Shown here in pieces: positions 11,266 to 20,606 of a stretch of DNA of 64,000 nt. The position numbers and the translations under genes are program-made. Position 1 is the first letter of the stretch; each line of letters begins with the position of its first letter. Below the pieces are notes generated by a model, which saw only the letters and a list, made by a program, of their open reading frames with translations, did no database searches and had not been told where the DNA came from. Source of the DNA: Lactococcus petauri (GTDB lineage: Bacteria; Bacillota; Bacilli; Lactobacillales; Streptococcaceae); contig NZ_MUIZ01000003.1 in the NCBI RefSeq assembly GCF_002154895.1, forward strand, positions 62,001-126,000. The letters run 5' to 3'.

Positions 11266-12199
11266 TTTGTTTTCCTATTCTTATTTTCTCAAGCTTCATT
11301 CCTTCTGCTTCAAGAGCGCTCCTTAACTCGACTATCTTGTCTTCACGCTCTGCAAAAAGAATAATATTTTCACCAAACCCCGCACCTGAAATCTTTCCAG
11401 CAAATTCGGGTTGGCTATTCACAATATTCAGAGCTAAAGCCAGTTGATCAGTCATATAGCCTTTTGCTTGGTGCTCAATAAGTAAAAGTTGATTTTCGAG
11501 GAGTTTCTCTTTAAAAAGAGCGAAATCCTGCATATCAATAGCTGTACTTATTTCAATAACAAGTTCATCACTTTTAGCATAAAATGCCTCAGAAAGTTGA
11601 TGTTTCAATTTTTCTACTGTCTTCGCAGATTGAGCAGTTTGGACAACATAAGGCTGCCAAGGAATCGTTAGCGGAAGGACGCGCTGATGATTTTCATAGA
11701 AAATACTGCCACCATACATAATTGCAGCAACATCGCCACGAGAACCGCTCCCTTGCACATCATAATGTGCTTGGGCCGCAATTTCAAAGCGTTTTTTCAA
11801 GGGAAGATTGAGCTGAAAAAAAAGATTGAGTGCATTCACAACGCCGACAACGACACAAGCTGATGAGCCATAACCCTTCTTGTTTTCGCCAAAACCCAGT
11901 CCACTCTTGATTTCCAAGTGAAATTCCCGGGTCAATTCAACTTCTTTACTCATATACTTGATAGCCGTCATGACAAAATTCCAAGGCCCGCTGTGCTCAG
12001 GTTTAATTTCCTTTACTGAGAAGGCATGAGCAGGCATTGCCACATTCGTTTCTAAAAGACTGTGGCCCTCTACTTCTGAAATAACCACTTGGAAATCACT
12101 CTCAAGACTCGTTACCAGAGCTAAACCTCCTGGACGAGTAACCGCATATTCTCCTGCAATAAAAAGTTTTGCAGGCACATCTATTTTATAAGTACTCAA
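11258..12199 (-). CDS. mvaK2: Phosphomevalonate kinase
   Basis: GHMP kinase of about 313 residues, phosphorylating 5-phosphomevalonate. It has PAKLFIAGEYAV at the N-terminus, the ATP loop GFGENKKGYGSSACVVVG near residue 110, and the C-terminal GHMP motif KISGAGFGE. The start is uncertain. A TTG at 12199 (STYKIDVPAKLF) fits the family length and follows a G-rich GGGGGGCGG. An ATG at 12214 would add five residues but lacks a ribosome site. Either choice overlaps the mvaD stop (14 bases with the TTG), as expected in a coupled operon. Confidence 0.9.
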   Translation of the reverse strand: MSTYKIDVPAKLFIAGEYAVTRPGGLALVTSLESDFQVVISEVEGHSLLETNVAMPAHAFSVKEIKPEHSGPWNFVMTAIKYMSKEVELTREFHLEIKSGLGFGENKKGYGSSACVVVGVVNALNLFFQLNLPLKKRFEIAAQAHYDVQGSGSRGDVAAIMYGGSIFYENHQRVLPLTIPWQPYVVQTAQSAKTVEKLKHQLSEAFYAKSDELVIEISTAIDMQDFALFKEKLLENQLLLIEHQAKGYMTDQLALALNIVNSQPEFAGKISGAGFGENIILFAEREDKIVELRSALEAEGMKLEKIRIGKQNE

Positions 12200-13133
12200 G
12201 TCCGCCCCCCGCATGTGCAATATCAAAAATAATATTTGGAAAATTTTCCCGTAGTTTTGTTAGAAGTACTTTCTCTGTCGCTCTGTCTGTAATAATTTTA
12301 ACGTTTGGCCCAGCATCGATGGTAACAAAAGCCAAGAGTCCTGCTTTATAGCATTCTTGCGTAAAGGCAATAATCCGTTGAGTATCTTCAGTAAAGTAAT
12401 CAAAAGGTTCCACACAGAGGCGATTCTGTTCATGCATACCCAAAGCATTATTTTCTGCGAGTAAACCGATCTTTTCAATATCTGCCTGACGAATCGCACT
12501 TTTCATTTCTTCAAGCTGACGTGCTGACTTTTCTACCCAAGCGCTGTAGGTCGGAGCAGTTTGAGCAAGTTGCATCCCCCGTGTTGAAGACATTTTCTTT
12601 TGGGCACTTGATATTTCAGCAACAATCATGGACAAGTGGATATCCTCATCATAAAAGCTCTCAGCATAAGAGGAAACGTCGTCTTCACCCTTGTTCCAAA
12701 CAGCAAAGTTACCAAAGACTGAACGCGAAGCTGAACCAGAGCCACGCCGTGCAATTCTTGACATTTCTGTCAAATCGGCTGGTAATTCGAGGAGTCCAAA
12801 CATGGCACCTGTCAATGCGGCAAAGCTTGAGGCTGAGGAAGCCAGTCCGGCAGCAGTTGGCACATGATTTTCAGAAGTGACTAAAACACCTGGAAAAGAA
12901 CCATGCTTTGCACGAAGCATTTCTAAAAATTGATGCACACGAGTAGCATCGGTGTTCACCCCATTTAAAATCAGTTGATCCTGGTCAGTAAAAGCAACAG
13001 ATGTCGTTGTATAAAATTGATCCAAAGTCATTGATAAGGAACTTGTCGTAGGAATATTCAGCGCCACATCCGCCTTCCCCCAATATTTAATCAAGGCAAT
13101 ATTCGTATGTGCTCTAACAGTAAATTCATTCAT
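12186..13133 (-). CDS. mvaD: Diphosphomevalonate decarboxylase
   Basis: A 315-residue GHMP enzyme that makes isopentenyl diphosphate from mevalonate diphosphate with ATP. It begins with NIALIKYWGK, the signature of the family, and has PTAAGLASSASSFAAL near residue 95 and RRGSGSASRS. AGAGGAAAA precedes the ATG. It heads the mvaD-mvaK2-fni group, whereas mvaK1 lies beyond uspA. Confidence 0.95.
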   Translation of the reverse strand: MNEFTVRAHTNIALIKYWGKADVALNIPTTSSLSMTLDQFYTTTSVAFTDQDQLILNGVNTDATRVHQFLEMLRAKHGSFPGVLVTSENHVPTAAGLASSASSFAALTGAMFGLLELPADLTEMSRIARRGSGSASRSVFGNFAVWNKGEDDVSSYAESFYDEDIHLSMIVAEISSAQKKMSSTRGMQLAQTAPTYSAWVEKSARQLEEMKSAIRQADIEKIGLLAENNALGMHEQNRLCVEPFDYFTEDTQRIIAFTQECYKAGLLAFVTIDAGPNVKIITDRATEKVLLTKLRENFPNIIFDIAHAGGGLEYL

Positions 13134-13241
13134 TTATATTTTTTCCTCTTGTCGATTAATCTCTCCTATTATAACAAAGGTGGCGTAATTTAGCCATTTG
13201 TCGTTTTTGAAATTTATTCCTCCATATTGTAAAGATCTCAC

Positions 13242-13265
13242 AAAAAACCACCTGAAAAGGTGGTT
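13242..13265 (-). terminator. uspA terminator
   Basis: AACCACCT / AGGTGGTT stem with a T-run on the minus strand, between uspA and mvaD. Confidence 0.85.
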
Positions 13266-13315
13266 ACTTTTATACATATTTCCTGAAAGAAGAAAAGAGA
13301 AGCTCCATACACTAC

Positions 13316-13732
13316 CTACTTCACAACGGTAACATTGCAAGGTGCATGGTTTACAACATAGGCTGTTGTAGAACCCAAAGTCATACGCTCAAAGTAATTA
13401 GAACCTGTGGCTCCCATCACGATGAGATCACACTTCTGCTCCGTTGCAAATTCAACAATTTGCTTCTTAGGAATACCTACTACCACAAAGGTTTGAACTT
13501 TGACATTGTCTTTTACAATAGTTACTGCTTCTTGCAAGATCATCTCGGAAGCTTTTGTATAATTGTGCTTAAGAATCGGCAGGGCATGCCCATATAATTT
13601 TCCGTCATCTTGGACCGTTAGGACCGAGAGTTCTACATCGTTTAAACGTGCGATTTCCATTGCCTCTTGGAGTGCTTTGTATGAGTTGTCTGAACCATCA
13701 ATGGGAACCAAAATATTTTTGTAATTCATCAA
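13316..13732 (-). CDS. Universal stress protein UspA family
   Basis: A 138-residue single-domain Usp protein. The N-terminus is YKNILVPIDGSDNSYKAL, and the ATP-binding type motif GATGSNYFERMTLGSTTAYV occupies about residues 105-125. Such proteins bind ATP and are induced in stress; the target is unknown. It has its own AAGGAG site and a terminator on each side, so it is probably monocistronic although it sits between mevalonate genes. Confidence 0.9.
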   Translation of the reverse strand: MMNYKNILVPIDGSDNSYKALQEAMEIARLNDVELSVLTVQDDGKLYGHALPILKHNYTKASEMILQEAVTIVKDNVKVQTFVVVGIPKKQIVEFATEQKCDLIVMGATGSNYFERMTLGSTTAYVVNHAPCNVTVVK

Positions 13733-13833
13733 GATTTCTCCTTCCTTGCTTTGCCTATATTATAATGCTTTCTAATAATAAATAAAAGCAGCATGCATTA
13801 AAAATAAGCAGTCAAAGATGACTTCGTAAAACC

Positions 13834-13868
13834 AAAAAACCTTAAGTGACTTATACACTTAAGGTTTC
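13834..13868 (-). terminator. mvaK1 terminator
   Basis: CCTTAAGTG / CACTTAAGG stem followed by a T-run on the minus strand, just past the mvaK1 stop. Confidence 0.85.
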
Positions 13869-13882
13869 CTTATACTTCATTT

Positions 13883-14815
13883 TTAAACAGAGTAAATCCA
13901 GGTATTCTTGGCGCCATTTTTCAAAAGCTTTTGACTAATGCGGATTGCATCTTTTTCATTAGCTGCTAGAGCGACCATTACCCCACCTAGACCTGAGCCT
14001 GTAAGCTTGGCTCCCAGAGCACCATTTCTCAGCGCTGTGTCCACTAAGGTATCTAAGCGCGGGTGTGAAACTCCAAGTGAAGAAAGATTTTCATGCGCTT
14101 GGTTCATCACTTGCCCCAAATCTTTTAATTTATTTGTCATGAGAAAATCTTTTGAAGCTTTTGAGAGTTGACCTAACTTTTCAATATGGCCTTGTGCTTT
14201 GGTCTTATTCTCTGATAATTTTTCCCTGACTATGCTAATCGCTTGACTAGTAAAGCCATGTACACCTGAATCTCCAATAACCAGGTAACCAGATAGATTG
14301 ATATCAAAAGATTCGGCAGTTTGACCTTTAATAAACCAAAGCGGTAACTCCGAATTAACGGTTGCGACATCAATTCCTGATGAGCGGCCATGCGTAATAT
14401 TCTCCGAGAAGTTAGCAAAAGATAAGAGCATTTCATCTGTTAGCTCTGCATCAAAAAAATCATAAAAGGCACGTGTGATTGCTGTTGCTAGAGCTGCTGA
14501 TGCTCCCAATCCCCGTCCCAAAGGAATATTCGAATCAATTTCCAGAGAAAATGGAAGTTTGACGGAATGGAATTTTTCTAAAAGACGTAGGATGAGTTGG
14601 CGTACCCCCTCAAATTCGTCTCCTAACACATCCAATCTGCGCCGCGATTCATTATTTTCAATATATTGTCCGTATTTGATAGAAGAAATTGTAACGGTTG
14701 TCTTCAGAATAGTAACAGGTAACGCAATTGCAGGCTGCCCATAAACAACCGAATGCTCTCCAATCAAAATTAATTTGGAATGAGCGGTTCCTGTGCCCAT
14801 TTTATTTGTAGTCAT
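13883..14815 (-). CDS. mvaK1: Mevalonate kinase
   Basis: A 310-residue GHMP kinase making 5-phosphomevalonate. It shows GTAHSKLILIGEHSVVYGQPA at the N-terminus (GEHSVVYG is typical), PLGRGLGASAALATA near residue 95, and KLTGSGLGG near the C-terminus. ATG 14815 is chosen because GGAG lies 10 bases upstream; a start 14 codons further up has no family support. It ends in its own terminator, so it is separate from mvaD-mvaK2-fni. Confidence 0.94.
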   Translation of the reverse strand: MTTNKMGTGTAHSKLILIGEHSVVYGQPAIALPVTILKTTVTISSIKYGQYIENNESRRRLDVLGDEFEGVRQLILRLLEKFHSVKLPFSLEIDSNIPLGRGLGASAALATAITRAFYDFFDAELTDEMLLSFANFSENITHGRSSGIDVATVNSELPLWFIKGQTAESFDINLSGYLVIGDSGVHGFTSQAISIVREKLSENKTKAQGHIEKLGQLSKASKDFLMTNKLKDLGQVMNQAHENLSSLGVSHPRLDTLVDTALRNGALGAKLTGSGLGGVMVALAANEKDAIRISQKLLKNGAKNTWIYSV

Positions 14816-14967
14816 AACTATAAATTCTCCATTAAAGTACGCAAAGGTACTTGACAATTTTATAAAATTTGAGAGTGAAAATCAAGTAGCAATTCTTTTT
14901 TTGCCCATAATATCTAGATAAATAGGATAAATCTGTCCTTTCTCTTCTGGTATTGTGTCAAAAAAGT

Positions 14968-14973
14968 TATAAT
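14968..14973 (+). promoter_or_regulatory. -10 hexamer six bases before a start codon
   Basis: TATAAT then six bases then ATG of the small protein gene at 14980. No TGn and only a weak -35, the weakest of the ten similar cases. Confidence 0.35.
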
Positions 14974-14979
14974 AAAAAC

Positions 14980-15159
14980 ATGGACAATCTACGCAAAGCA
15001 ATTGAAAAAATGGATATTGTCACTGTCGATGCTGCAGTTAAATATAGTGGGTTAAGCAGAAAAGTGATACTTGATTTTATCCATGAAAATCCTCATCTAA
15101 GAATCTTTGATGAACAAGAGCAACATTGGGTTAATGAAAATGTTGATGGACATTGTTAA
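14980..15159 (+). CDS. Small hypothetical protein, HTH-like
   Basis: A 59-residue protein beginning MDNLRKAIEKMDIVTVDAA. The central stretch AVKYSGLSRKVILDFIHENP looks like a helix-turn-helix, so it may bind DNA, but I recognise no family. No Shine-Dalgarno is seen before the ATG; TATAAT ends six bases upstream, which suggests a leaderless mRNA. An in-frame TTG at 14953 would add nine residues but would overlap that -10. It is the only rightward gene in this region and ends at a strong shared terminator. Confidence 0.6.
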   Translation: MDNLRKAIEKMDIVTVDAAVKYSGLSRKVILDFIHENPHLRIFDEQEQHWVNENVDGHC

Positions 15160-15160
15160 A

Positions 15161-15197
15161 TACAAATAAAAAGTGCTTCTAGCACTTTTTATTTGTA
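15161..15197. terminator. Bidirectional terminator
   Basis: Perfect 17-bp stem, TACAAATAAAAAGTGCT and its complement, around a three-base loop. It serves the small rightward gene and the leftward binding protein, whose stop codon lies inside it. Confidence 0.9.
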
Positions 15198-16031
15198 TTG
15201 CTCCATTCCGGGTACCTGATCTCCCCCAAAATATTTTTGAGAAAGTTCTTTCAAGTATCCATCTTCAGCCATTTTTTTAATCTCTTGGTTAAGATCTTTT
15301 TGAAGTTGTGTTTGACTATTGTCAAGGATATAGTAAGTATAGGTCTTGAATTCAGGATATTTTTCAAGATCTGTAGGTACTGTATCAGATACACCTGTTA
15401 CAGCATGTTCTTTAACAAGATTTTCCGCAGCAGATTTTGAAGCAAAGATAAAGTCCATTTGTCCATCAGAAAGAGCTTGTAAACGTTCTGCCAACCCGCG
15501 TTTTGAATAATCTACGGTAATTTTTTTATCAGGATGTGCACTATTCCACTGATCCATAATGTCACCATAGTTGGTCCCTGTTGGAATCTCGGTTTTCTTC
15601 CCTACAAGCCCTTCAATGGTTGTGATTTTATCTTTATCATTAGAGAAAATCGCATTAATGCCTTGCGTTGTGGGGAAACTAAAGAGATACTTTTCCTCAC
15701 GCGCCTTTGTTTTACCATAAATATTCACACCGATATCTGCACGTCCTGCATCTAGAGCTGCAAGAATAGCACTGTCATCGTATGTTTTAAAGTCAAATTT
15801 ATATTGAGGCAAATTTTCATCTGCTTTTTTGAGAATATCATATTCATAACCTGTCAGCTGCCCATCCTTCGTATACTCGTAAGGATTTGATGAGCCAGAG
15901 ATTGCCACATTGACTGTGGTCGTTTTTTCTTGACCGGCGGTTGTACTTTTATTCGAATTCGAGCACGCTGCTAGTAGAGTAACACCAGCTGCACTCAAAG
16001 CCAATAAGGTTATAACTTTATTTCTTTTCAT
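15189..16031 (-). CDS. Amino-acid binding lipoprotein (SBP family 3)
   Basis: A 280-residue extracellular solute-binding protein with a lipoprotein signal peptide and lipobox LLAAC, Cys23 being lipidated. The mature part has GYEYDILKKADE, ALDAGRADIGVN and the terminal GYLKELSQKYFGGD of polar amino-acid or cystine binding proteins. No permease or ATPase gene is adjacent, so it is an orphan that must work with a transporter encoded elsewhere. A GGAAGTGGAG site precedes the ATG. Confidence 0.88.
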   Translation of the reverse strand: MKRNKVITLLALSAAGVTLLAACSNSNKSTTAGQEKTTTVNVAISGSSNPYEYTKDGQLTGYEYDILKKADENLPQYKFDFKTYDDSAILAALDAGRADIGVNIYGKTKAREEKYLFSFPTTQGINAIFSNDKDKITTIEGLVGKKTEIPTGTNYGDIMDQWNSAHPDKKITVDYSKRGLAERLQALSDGQMDFIFASKSAAENLVKEHAVTGVSDTVPTDLEKYPEFKTYTYYILDNSQTQLQKDLNQEIKKMAEDGYLKELSQKYFGGDQVPGMEQYK

Positions 16032-16160
16032 TATATCTCCACTTCCTTTTTACTTACGTTTTGATTTTAACATAAACTAAACAATTTCCATTTATCTACG
16101 CTTATAAATAAGTGCTACATTGATAAAATAAAAAAACAACCTAAAGTTGCTCTTTCTATT

Positions 16161-17027
16161 TTATAAATCATGATACTGTGCATAAAGATCCTGCCGCACC
16201 AGCTCACGCTCTTTCGCCACTTGCTTGATGGCTACGTTAGGTTTTATTCCCGATGCAACCAGAAGTTGAACAGCTTCTAATGCTGTAGTCTCATCCTCTG
16301 AATTATCCTCAACTTCTCCATTGAAGCCAGCAACGATAATTAAACATTCTCCCTTAATCGGTTGCTCTTTTAAAGAAAGTAAAACTTCTGAAATTTTACC
16401 TCGACGATATTCTTCATAAATTTTGGTTAATTCGCGTATTAAGGTAACGTCTCGATCCCCATAGATCTGAGCCATATTTTCTAAAGTTTCTGCGACACGA
16501 TAAGGAGACTCATAAAAAATCTGCGTTTCAGGATAGGTCATTTTAGTTTCCAAAAACTTCTTCTGTTCACCTTTTTTACGAGGTAAAAAGCCGTAAAAAA
16601 TATGAGGCTGTGGGACTAATCCAGAAGCGATAAGACCTGTTATTCCAGCTGAAGCGCCTGGTAGGGCTACTACATCGATATTTCGCTTAATGGCTTCCAC
16701 AACTAAATCATGACCTGGATCAGAAATTGAAGGCATACCTGCATCTGAGACTTGTGCTAGCGATTTTCCTGACATAAGAAAATCTAAAAGCTTCGGAATT
16801 TTATCAAAGGAGTTATGCTCATGAAAAGACTCTTGAGCCACCTTGATTTCAAAATGATTAAGTAATTTTTGAGTGTTGCGTGTATCTTCACTTGCTACCA
16901 AATCCACGGTTCTTAGGGTTTCCAAAGCACGTAGTGTCATATCCTGCATGTTGCCGATAGGTGTTGGCACTAAGTAAAGCTTACCTGCGCTTTTTTCACC
17001 TTTAAAGCTTCGTTGTATATTTATCAT
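16161..17027 (-). CDS. rsmI: 16S rRNA C1402 2'-O-methyltransferase
   Basis: A 288-residue SAM-dependent methyltransferase of the tetrapyrrole-methylase fold that methylates the ribose of C1402 in the 16S rRNA decoding centre. It has [43 protein letters not shown] and [15 protein letters not shown]. The ATG at 17027 overlaps the yabA stop (ATGA), and the SD lies within yabA. It is the last gene of tmk-holB-ricT-yabA-rsmI. Confidence 0.95.
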   Translation of the reverse strand: MINIQRSFKGEKSAGKLYLVPTPIGNMQDMTLRALETLRTVDLVASEDTRNTQKLLNHFEIKVAQESFHEHNSFDKIPKLLDFLMSGKSLAQVSDAGMPSISDPGHDLVVEAIKRNIDVVALPGASAGITGLIASGLVPQPHIFYGFLPRKKGEQKKFLETKMTYPETQIFYESPYRVAETLENMAQIYGDRDVTLIRELTKIYEEYRRGKISEVLLSLKEQPIKGECLIIVAGFNGEVEDNSEDETTALEAVQLLVASGIKPNVAIKQVAKERELVRQDLYAQYHDL

Positions 17028-17353
17028 CTGTACAAAAGCTCCAAGCAGTCCAAGCAATTTTCACCATCTTGCAAACGCTCTGCATAATGTAAATGACACA
17101 CATGAAAGCCTTCATTAAAAATTTGAATCAGATTTGGATTAGGTTCATCTTTTGACTTTGAGCTAGCTTTTTCTTCTTTTTTCTCAATATGCGCCAAACG
17201 TTCGCGTAATTTTTCATTTTCCATGCGAATCGTTGCATTTTCTTTTAAGGATTCATCCAGTGCATCCCGTACCGTTGAAATTTGGCCCAGTGTATAAGCC
17301 AAACTTTCCTCCAACAGCCCCAGTTGCACATAAATCTCATTTTTATCGATCAT
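17024..17353 (-). CDS. yabA: Replication initiation control protein YabA
   Basis: About 109 residues. The N-terminal half is a leucine-rich coiled coil (about residues 5-60, [18 protein letters not shown] at its end). The C-terminal part carries the zinc-binding cluster CHLHYAERL and CLDCLELL. YabA binds DnaA and the sliding clamp DnaN and restrains re-initiation. The start is at one of two successive ATGs (17356 or 17353) after GGGGGAA. It is coupled to rsmI by an ATGA overlap. Confidence 0.92.
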   Translation of the reverse strand: MIDKNEIYVQLGLLEESLAYTLGQISTVRDALDESLKENATIRMENEKLRERLAHIEKKEEKASSKSKDEPNPNLIQIFNEGFHVCHLHYAERLQDGENCLDCLELLYR

Positions 17354-17389
17354 CATTTCCCCCATAACTTACCTCTATGTCAATTCTTC

Positions 17390-18163
17390 TTAAAGATTTA
17401 CCTCTGAAATATCAAACTCTTTTATTGTATGCTCTAAGCGAAGCTTAATTTTGTTATTCAAAATATTAAGACCAATAACTTTCCCCTCACCATCTACAGT
17501 CGTAATATGTTCACCAAAATCAGGAAAATTTTTACGTGCTTCCCTATAAAACTCATCTTCATAAGACAAACAGCACATTAAACGACCACAAAGACCATTC
17601 AGTTTGCTTTGTTTTAAAGAGAGCGACTGATTTTTTGCCATCTTAATAGAGACATTCGGAAATTCGTAAATAAACTCCGAACAACAAAGCGGTCGTCCAC
17701 AAGGACCAACACCGCCATACATTTTTGCAGCATCACGCGCTCCAATCTGACGAAGCTCAATTCGCGTACGAAAAGTCGCAGCTAATTCTTTAAGTAAAGC
17801 TCGAAAATCCACTCTGTTTTCCGATGTAAAAGACACAAAAAGCTGACTTTGGTTTAAATTATAAGCTGCATTTGTAACCTTCATGTCAATCCCACAATCT
17901 GCAACAATTTGGCGAATCTTCGTGCAGGCTTGTTGCGAGAGCTGCTCTGTCGTACAAATCAACTCTTCATCTGCTTCTGTTGCTGCACGAACAATTTCTC
18001 CGGATGTATCAACATTTTTATCTTGTGGGAGTTGCTTCATTACCCGGCCATAAGTCTTGCCTTTTTCGTTTTGAATAATGACTTGCGTTCTTGGTGCAAA
18101 TGTTTCATGACCACTTACAAAGGTATTTTGTTCTCCATGTGTAAACTCTACTTCGTAAATCAT
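17390..18163 (-). CDS. ricT: PSP1-domain protein RicT (YaaT)
   Basis: A 257-residue PSP1-domain protein. Three Cys-rich motifs, GPCGRPLCC, LNGLCGRLMCC and the region between them, are characteristic and bind an iron-sulfur cluster in the B. subtilis Ric complex (RicA, RicF, RicT), which influences RNase Y and mRNA maturation. A ylbF/ricF gene is also in this window at 56.3-56.7 kb. SD GGAAGAAG precedes the ATG, 12 bases after holB. Confidence 0.93.
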   Translation of the reverse strand: MIYEVEFTHGEQNTFVSGHETFAPRTQVIIQNEKGKTYGRVMKQLPQDKNVDTSGEIVRAATEADEELICTTEQLSQQACTKIRQIVADCGIDMKVTNAAYNLNQSQLFVSFTSENRVDFRALLKELAATFRTRIELRQIGARDAAKMYGGVGPCGRPLCCSEFIYEFPNVSIKMAKNQSLSLKQSKLNGLCGRLMCCLSYEDEFYREARKNFPDFGEHITTVDGEGKVIGLNILNNKIKLRLEHTIKEFDISEVNL

Positions 18164-18175
18164 ATTATCTTCTTC

Positions 18176-19039
18176 CTATTTCAGCACTATATATTCCAAA
18201 CAAGATCCAAAGCGCACATTACTTTTCCACATTTTTTCTGCTTGAAAGGTTTTTTGAACCCATTCGGACATTTTTTCTTGATTAAAAAGCTCCAAGAGCA
18301 GAGAAAATACTAAAGTTTGTTTCTCCTTATCCTCAATATTTTCTGCAACATTTGTTAGATAAAGAAATGCTTCCCGTCGATCCGTCTTAACTAATTTCAG
18401 CAATTGTTGGAGTTTCTTCAATGTATCATTAAACCAAGTGGCTCCACTTAAATCCTGGGCTTCTTCTACCGAGTTACAAACCCGACTCAGTAATTCTGCC
18501 TGTGTTTTTAAGACACCATTTTGTTCCAACGTTTCTTGCATGTAGGCACTATTTTTGGGGAAGCTAAAAACTTGTGTCCGTGATTTAATGGTGGGTAACA
18601 TGAGATTATCATTTTCTGTGAGCAAAAAAACATGTGTTGCATTATCAGGTTCTTCAATGGACTTAAGTAAAGCATTTGCCGCATTGCTGTGCATTTTTTC
18701 AGCTTCAGTGATAATGACCACTTTCTGAGCGCCTTCAAATCCTGACTGACTAAAAACTTCCGACAAATCCCGAATTTGTCCTGTTTTTATAGTTTGACCT
18801 TCCGGACGAATAATGTGTAAATCGCTAAATTCATCCCTAGCAACTAAACGACAGTGACGACAGTTCTCACAAGGTAAATTGTCCTGTAAATTTTCACAAA
18901 AAATAGCCTGACTCAGCCAAATAGCCATATCCAAACTACCAAAACCCCCACTAAAGAGATAAGCATGGCTCAATTTATTCACACGTAAGATATGCTTAAA
19001 GCGTTCAAAAAGTGCTGGTTGAATATCTGCAATTTTCAT
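18176..19039 (-). CDS. holB: DNA polymerase III delta' subunit
   Basis: A 287-residue clamp-loader subunit. The N-terminal AAA+ domain contains zinc ligands CENLQDNLPCENCRHC (about residues 48-63) and the SRC-like NALLKSIEEPDNATH. HAYLFSGGFGSLD replaces a normal Walker A, so it probably does not hydrolyse ATP, as known for delta'. It is located between tmk and ricT with a 25-base gap to tmk. Confidence 0.94.
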   Translation of the reverse strand: MKIADIQPALFERFKHILRVNKLSHAYLFSGGFGSLDMAIWLSQAIFCENLQDNLPCENCRHCRLVARDEFSDLHIIRPEGQTIKTGQIRDLSEVFSQSGFEGAQKVVIITEAEKMHSNAANALLKSIEEPDNATHVFLLTENDNLMLPTIKSRTQVFSFPKNSAYMQETLEQNGVLKTQAELLSRVCNSVEEAQDLSGATWFNDTLKKLQQLLKLVKTDRREAFLYLTNVAENIEDKEKQTLVFSLLLELFNQEKMSEWVQKTFQAEKMWKSNVRFGSCLEYIVLK

Positions 19040-19064
19040 GAAAACTCCTTAGTTTGAAATTTTA

Positions 19065-19694
19065 TTACAAACAAAATTTCTTTTTGATGACTGTTAACGT
19101 GTCTGCAACAACTTTGTCAAGTTCTTGACTGGCATCAATCGTGACAAAGCGCTCAGGCTCATTCTTAACAATTTCTAAGTAACCTTGTCTGACTTTACGA
19201 TGCATCTCAGCACGTTCGAGATCAAGTCTATTGACTTCATCTGCTCTATTTTTCATAATTCGTTCAAGTGCAACATCTGTATCAATATCGAAATATAATG
19301 TCAAATCCGGTTTAAGACCATCTGTTGCAAATTCATTAAGCCAGTTTACAGGTTCAACACCAAGTTCACGTCCGTAACCTTGATAAGCAACCGATGAATC
19401 AATAAAACGGTCAACAATTACCATCTCGCCTGCAGCCAGCGCTGGAAGCATTTTTGTTTGCATGTGTAGACGACGTGCCGCAGCAAACAGCATCAGCTCT
19501 GTCTTGCTGTCAATTTCTGTATTTTCTGTACTTAAAATTATATTTCGAATCTCTTCTGCCACACGTACACCTCCAGGTTCACGTGTCGGAAGGACTTTAT
19601 AAGACGATTTTTCTAGTTCGGGAAGAATATTTTGTAAAACGGTTGTTTTACCGGCCCCATCTGGCCCTTCCAAACTAATTAATATTCCATTCAT
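19065..19694 (-). CDS. tmk: Thymidylate kinase
   Basis: A 209-residue kinase converting dTMP to dTDP. P-loop GPDGAGKTT is at residues 10-18, with PTREPGG and [15 protein letters not shown] after it. It heads the five-gene replication cluster. The ATG has no Shine-Dalgarno; an extended -10 TGCTATAAT ends seven bases before it, so transcription probably begins at or next to the start codon. Confidence 0.95.
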   Translation of the reverse strand: MNGILISLEGPDGAGKTTVLQNILPELEKSSYKVLPTREPGGVRVAEEIRNIILSTENTEIDSKTELMLFAAARRLHMQTKMLPALAAGEMVIVDRFIDSSVAYQGYGRELGVEPVNWLNEFATDGLKPDLTLYFDIDTDVALERIMKNRADEVNRLDLERAEMHRKVRQGYLEIVKNEPERFVTIDASQELDKVVADTLTVIKKKFCL

Positions 19695-19701
19695 ATCTTA
19701 T

Positions 19702-19710
19702 ATTATAGCA
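19702..19710 (-). promoter_or_regulatory. Extended -10 at the tmk start codon
   Basis: TGCTATAAT on the minus strand, seven bases (ATAAGAT), then ATG. No -35 match and no SD. Confidence 0.55.
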
Positions 19711-19830
19711 AAAATAAAAAGAAAAAATATGGGAAAAATGTTCTTTTATAAATATTGTTTACTATATAAGTTTCTTATTTTACAAATGATTTCACTTTTG
19801 TAAAAATTCTATATTATGGAAGGCTTTACC

Positions 19831-19859
19831 TTGCTATACTACTGTAATAATTGTATAAT
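19831..19859 (+). promoter_or_regulatory. Promoter of walRKJ
   Basis: -35 TTGCTA, 17-base spacer, -10 TATAAT, leaving a leader of about 40 bases with GAAAGGA before walR. Confidence 0.75.
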
Positions 19860-19904
19860 GAGAAAAGCAATTAATATTATATACATCTAAGCGAAAGGAT
19901 TATC

Positions 19905-20606
19905 ATGAAAAAAATTCTTGTTGTTGACGACGAAAAACCAATTTCAGATATTGTAAAATTTAATCTCGTCAAAGAAGGGTATGAAGTAGTCACTGCTTTT
20001 GATGGTGAAGAAGCTCTTGAACTCTTTGAATCAGAAAAACCCGATCTTATCTATCTTGATTTGATGCTTCCAAAAATTGATGGCCTTGAAGTTACACGTC
20101 AAATCCGTAAAACTTCTGAAGTCCCTATTTTGATGGTTTCTGCTAAAGATACAGAGTTTGATAAAGTTATCGGCCTTGAACTCGGTGCAGATGATTACAT
20201 CACAAAACCATTTTCAAACCGTGAACTACTTGCTCGTATTAAATCAAACTTACGCCGCATGACAAACGTTCCTGTTGAACAACCAAAAGATTCTAAAAAA
20301 GAATTGGTAATTGGTAACTTACGTATCAACCCGACACATTATGCCGCATATAAAAATGAAACACAGCTTGACTTGACACATCGCGAATTTGAATTACTCT
20401 ATTATCTTGCACAACATCTGGGTGAAGTTATCACACGTGAAACTTTGCTTGAAACTGTTTGGGGCTACGATTACTTCGGTGATGTTCGTACTGTTGACGT
20501 AACTGTTCGTCGCCTTCGCGAAAAAGTTGAAGATACTCCAAGCCGTCCTCAATACGTATCTACACGTCGTGGCGTTGGATACTATATGAGCGAACCTCAT
20601 GAATAA
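19905..20606 (+). CDS. walR: Response regulator WalR (VicR)
   Basis: A 233-residue OmpR-type regulator. The receiver domain has DDE at 8-10, phospho-acceptor Asp52 in YLDLMLP and Lys in ITKPF. The winged-helix domain (about 130-230) has LTHREFELLYYLAQ and RTVDVTVRRLREK. It controls cell-wall hydrolase and surface genes and is normally essential. Its last codons overlap the walK start by eight bases. Confidence 0.97.
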   Translation: MKKILVVDDEKPISDIVKFNLVKEGYEVVTAFDGEEALELFESEKPDLIYLDLMLPKIDGLEVTRQIRKTSEVPILMVSAKDTEFDKVIGLELGADDYITKPFSNRELLARIKSNLRRMTNVPVEQPKDSKKELVIGNLRINPTHYAAYKNETQLDLTHREFELLYYLAQHLGEVITRETLLETVWGYDYFGDVRTVDVTVRRLREKVEDTPSRPQYVSTRRGVGYYMSEPHE

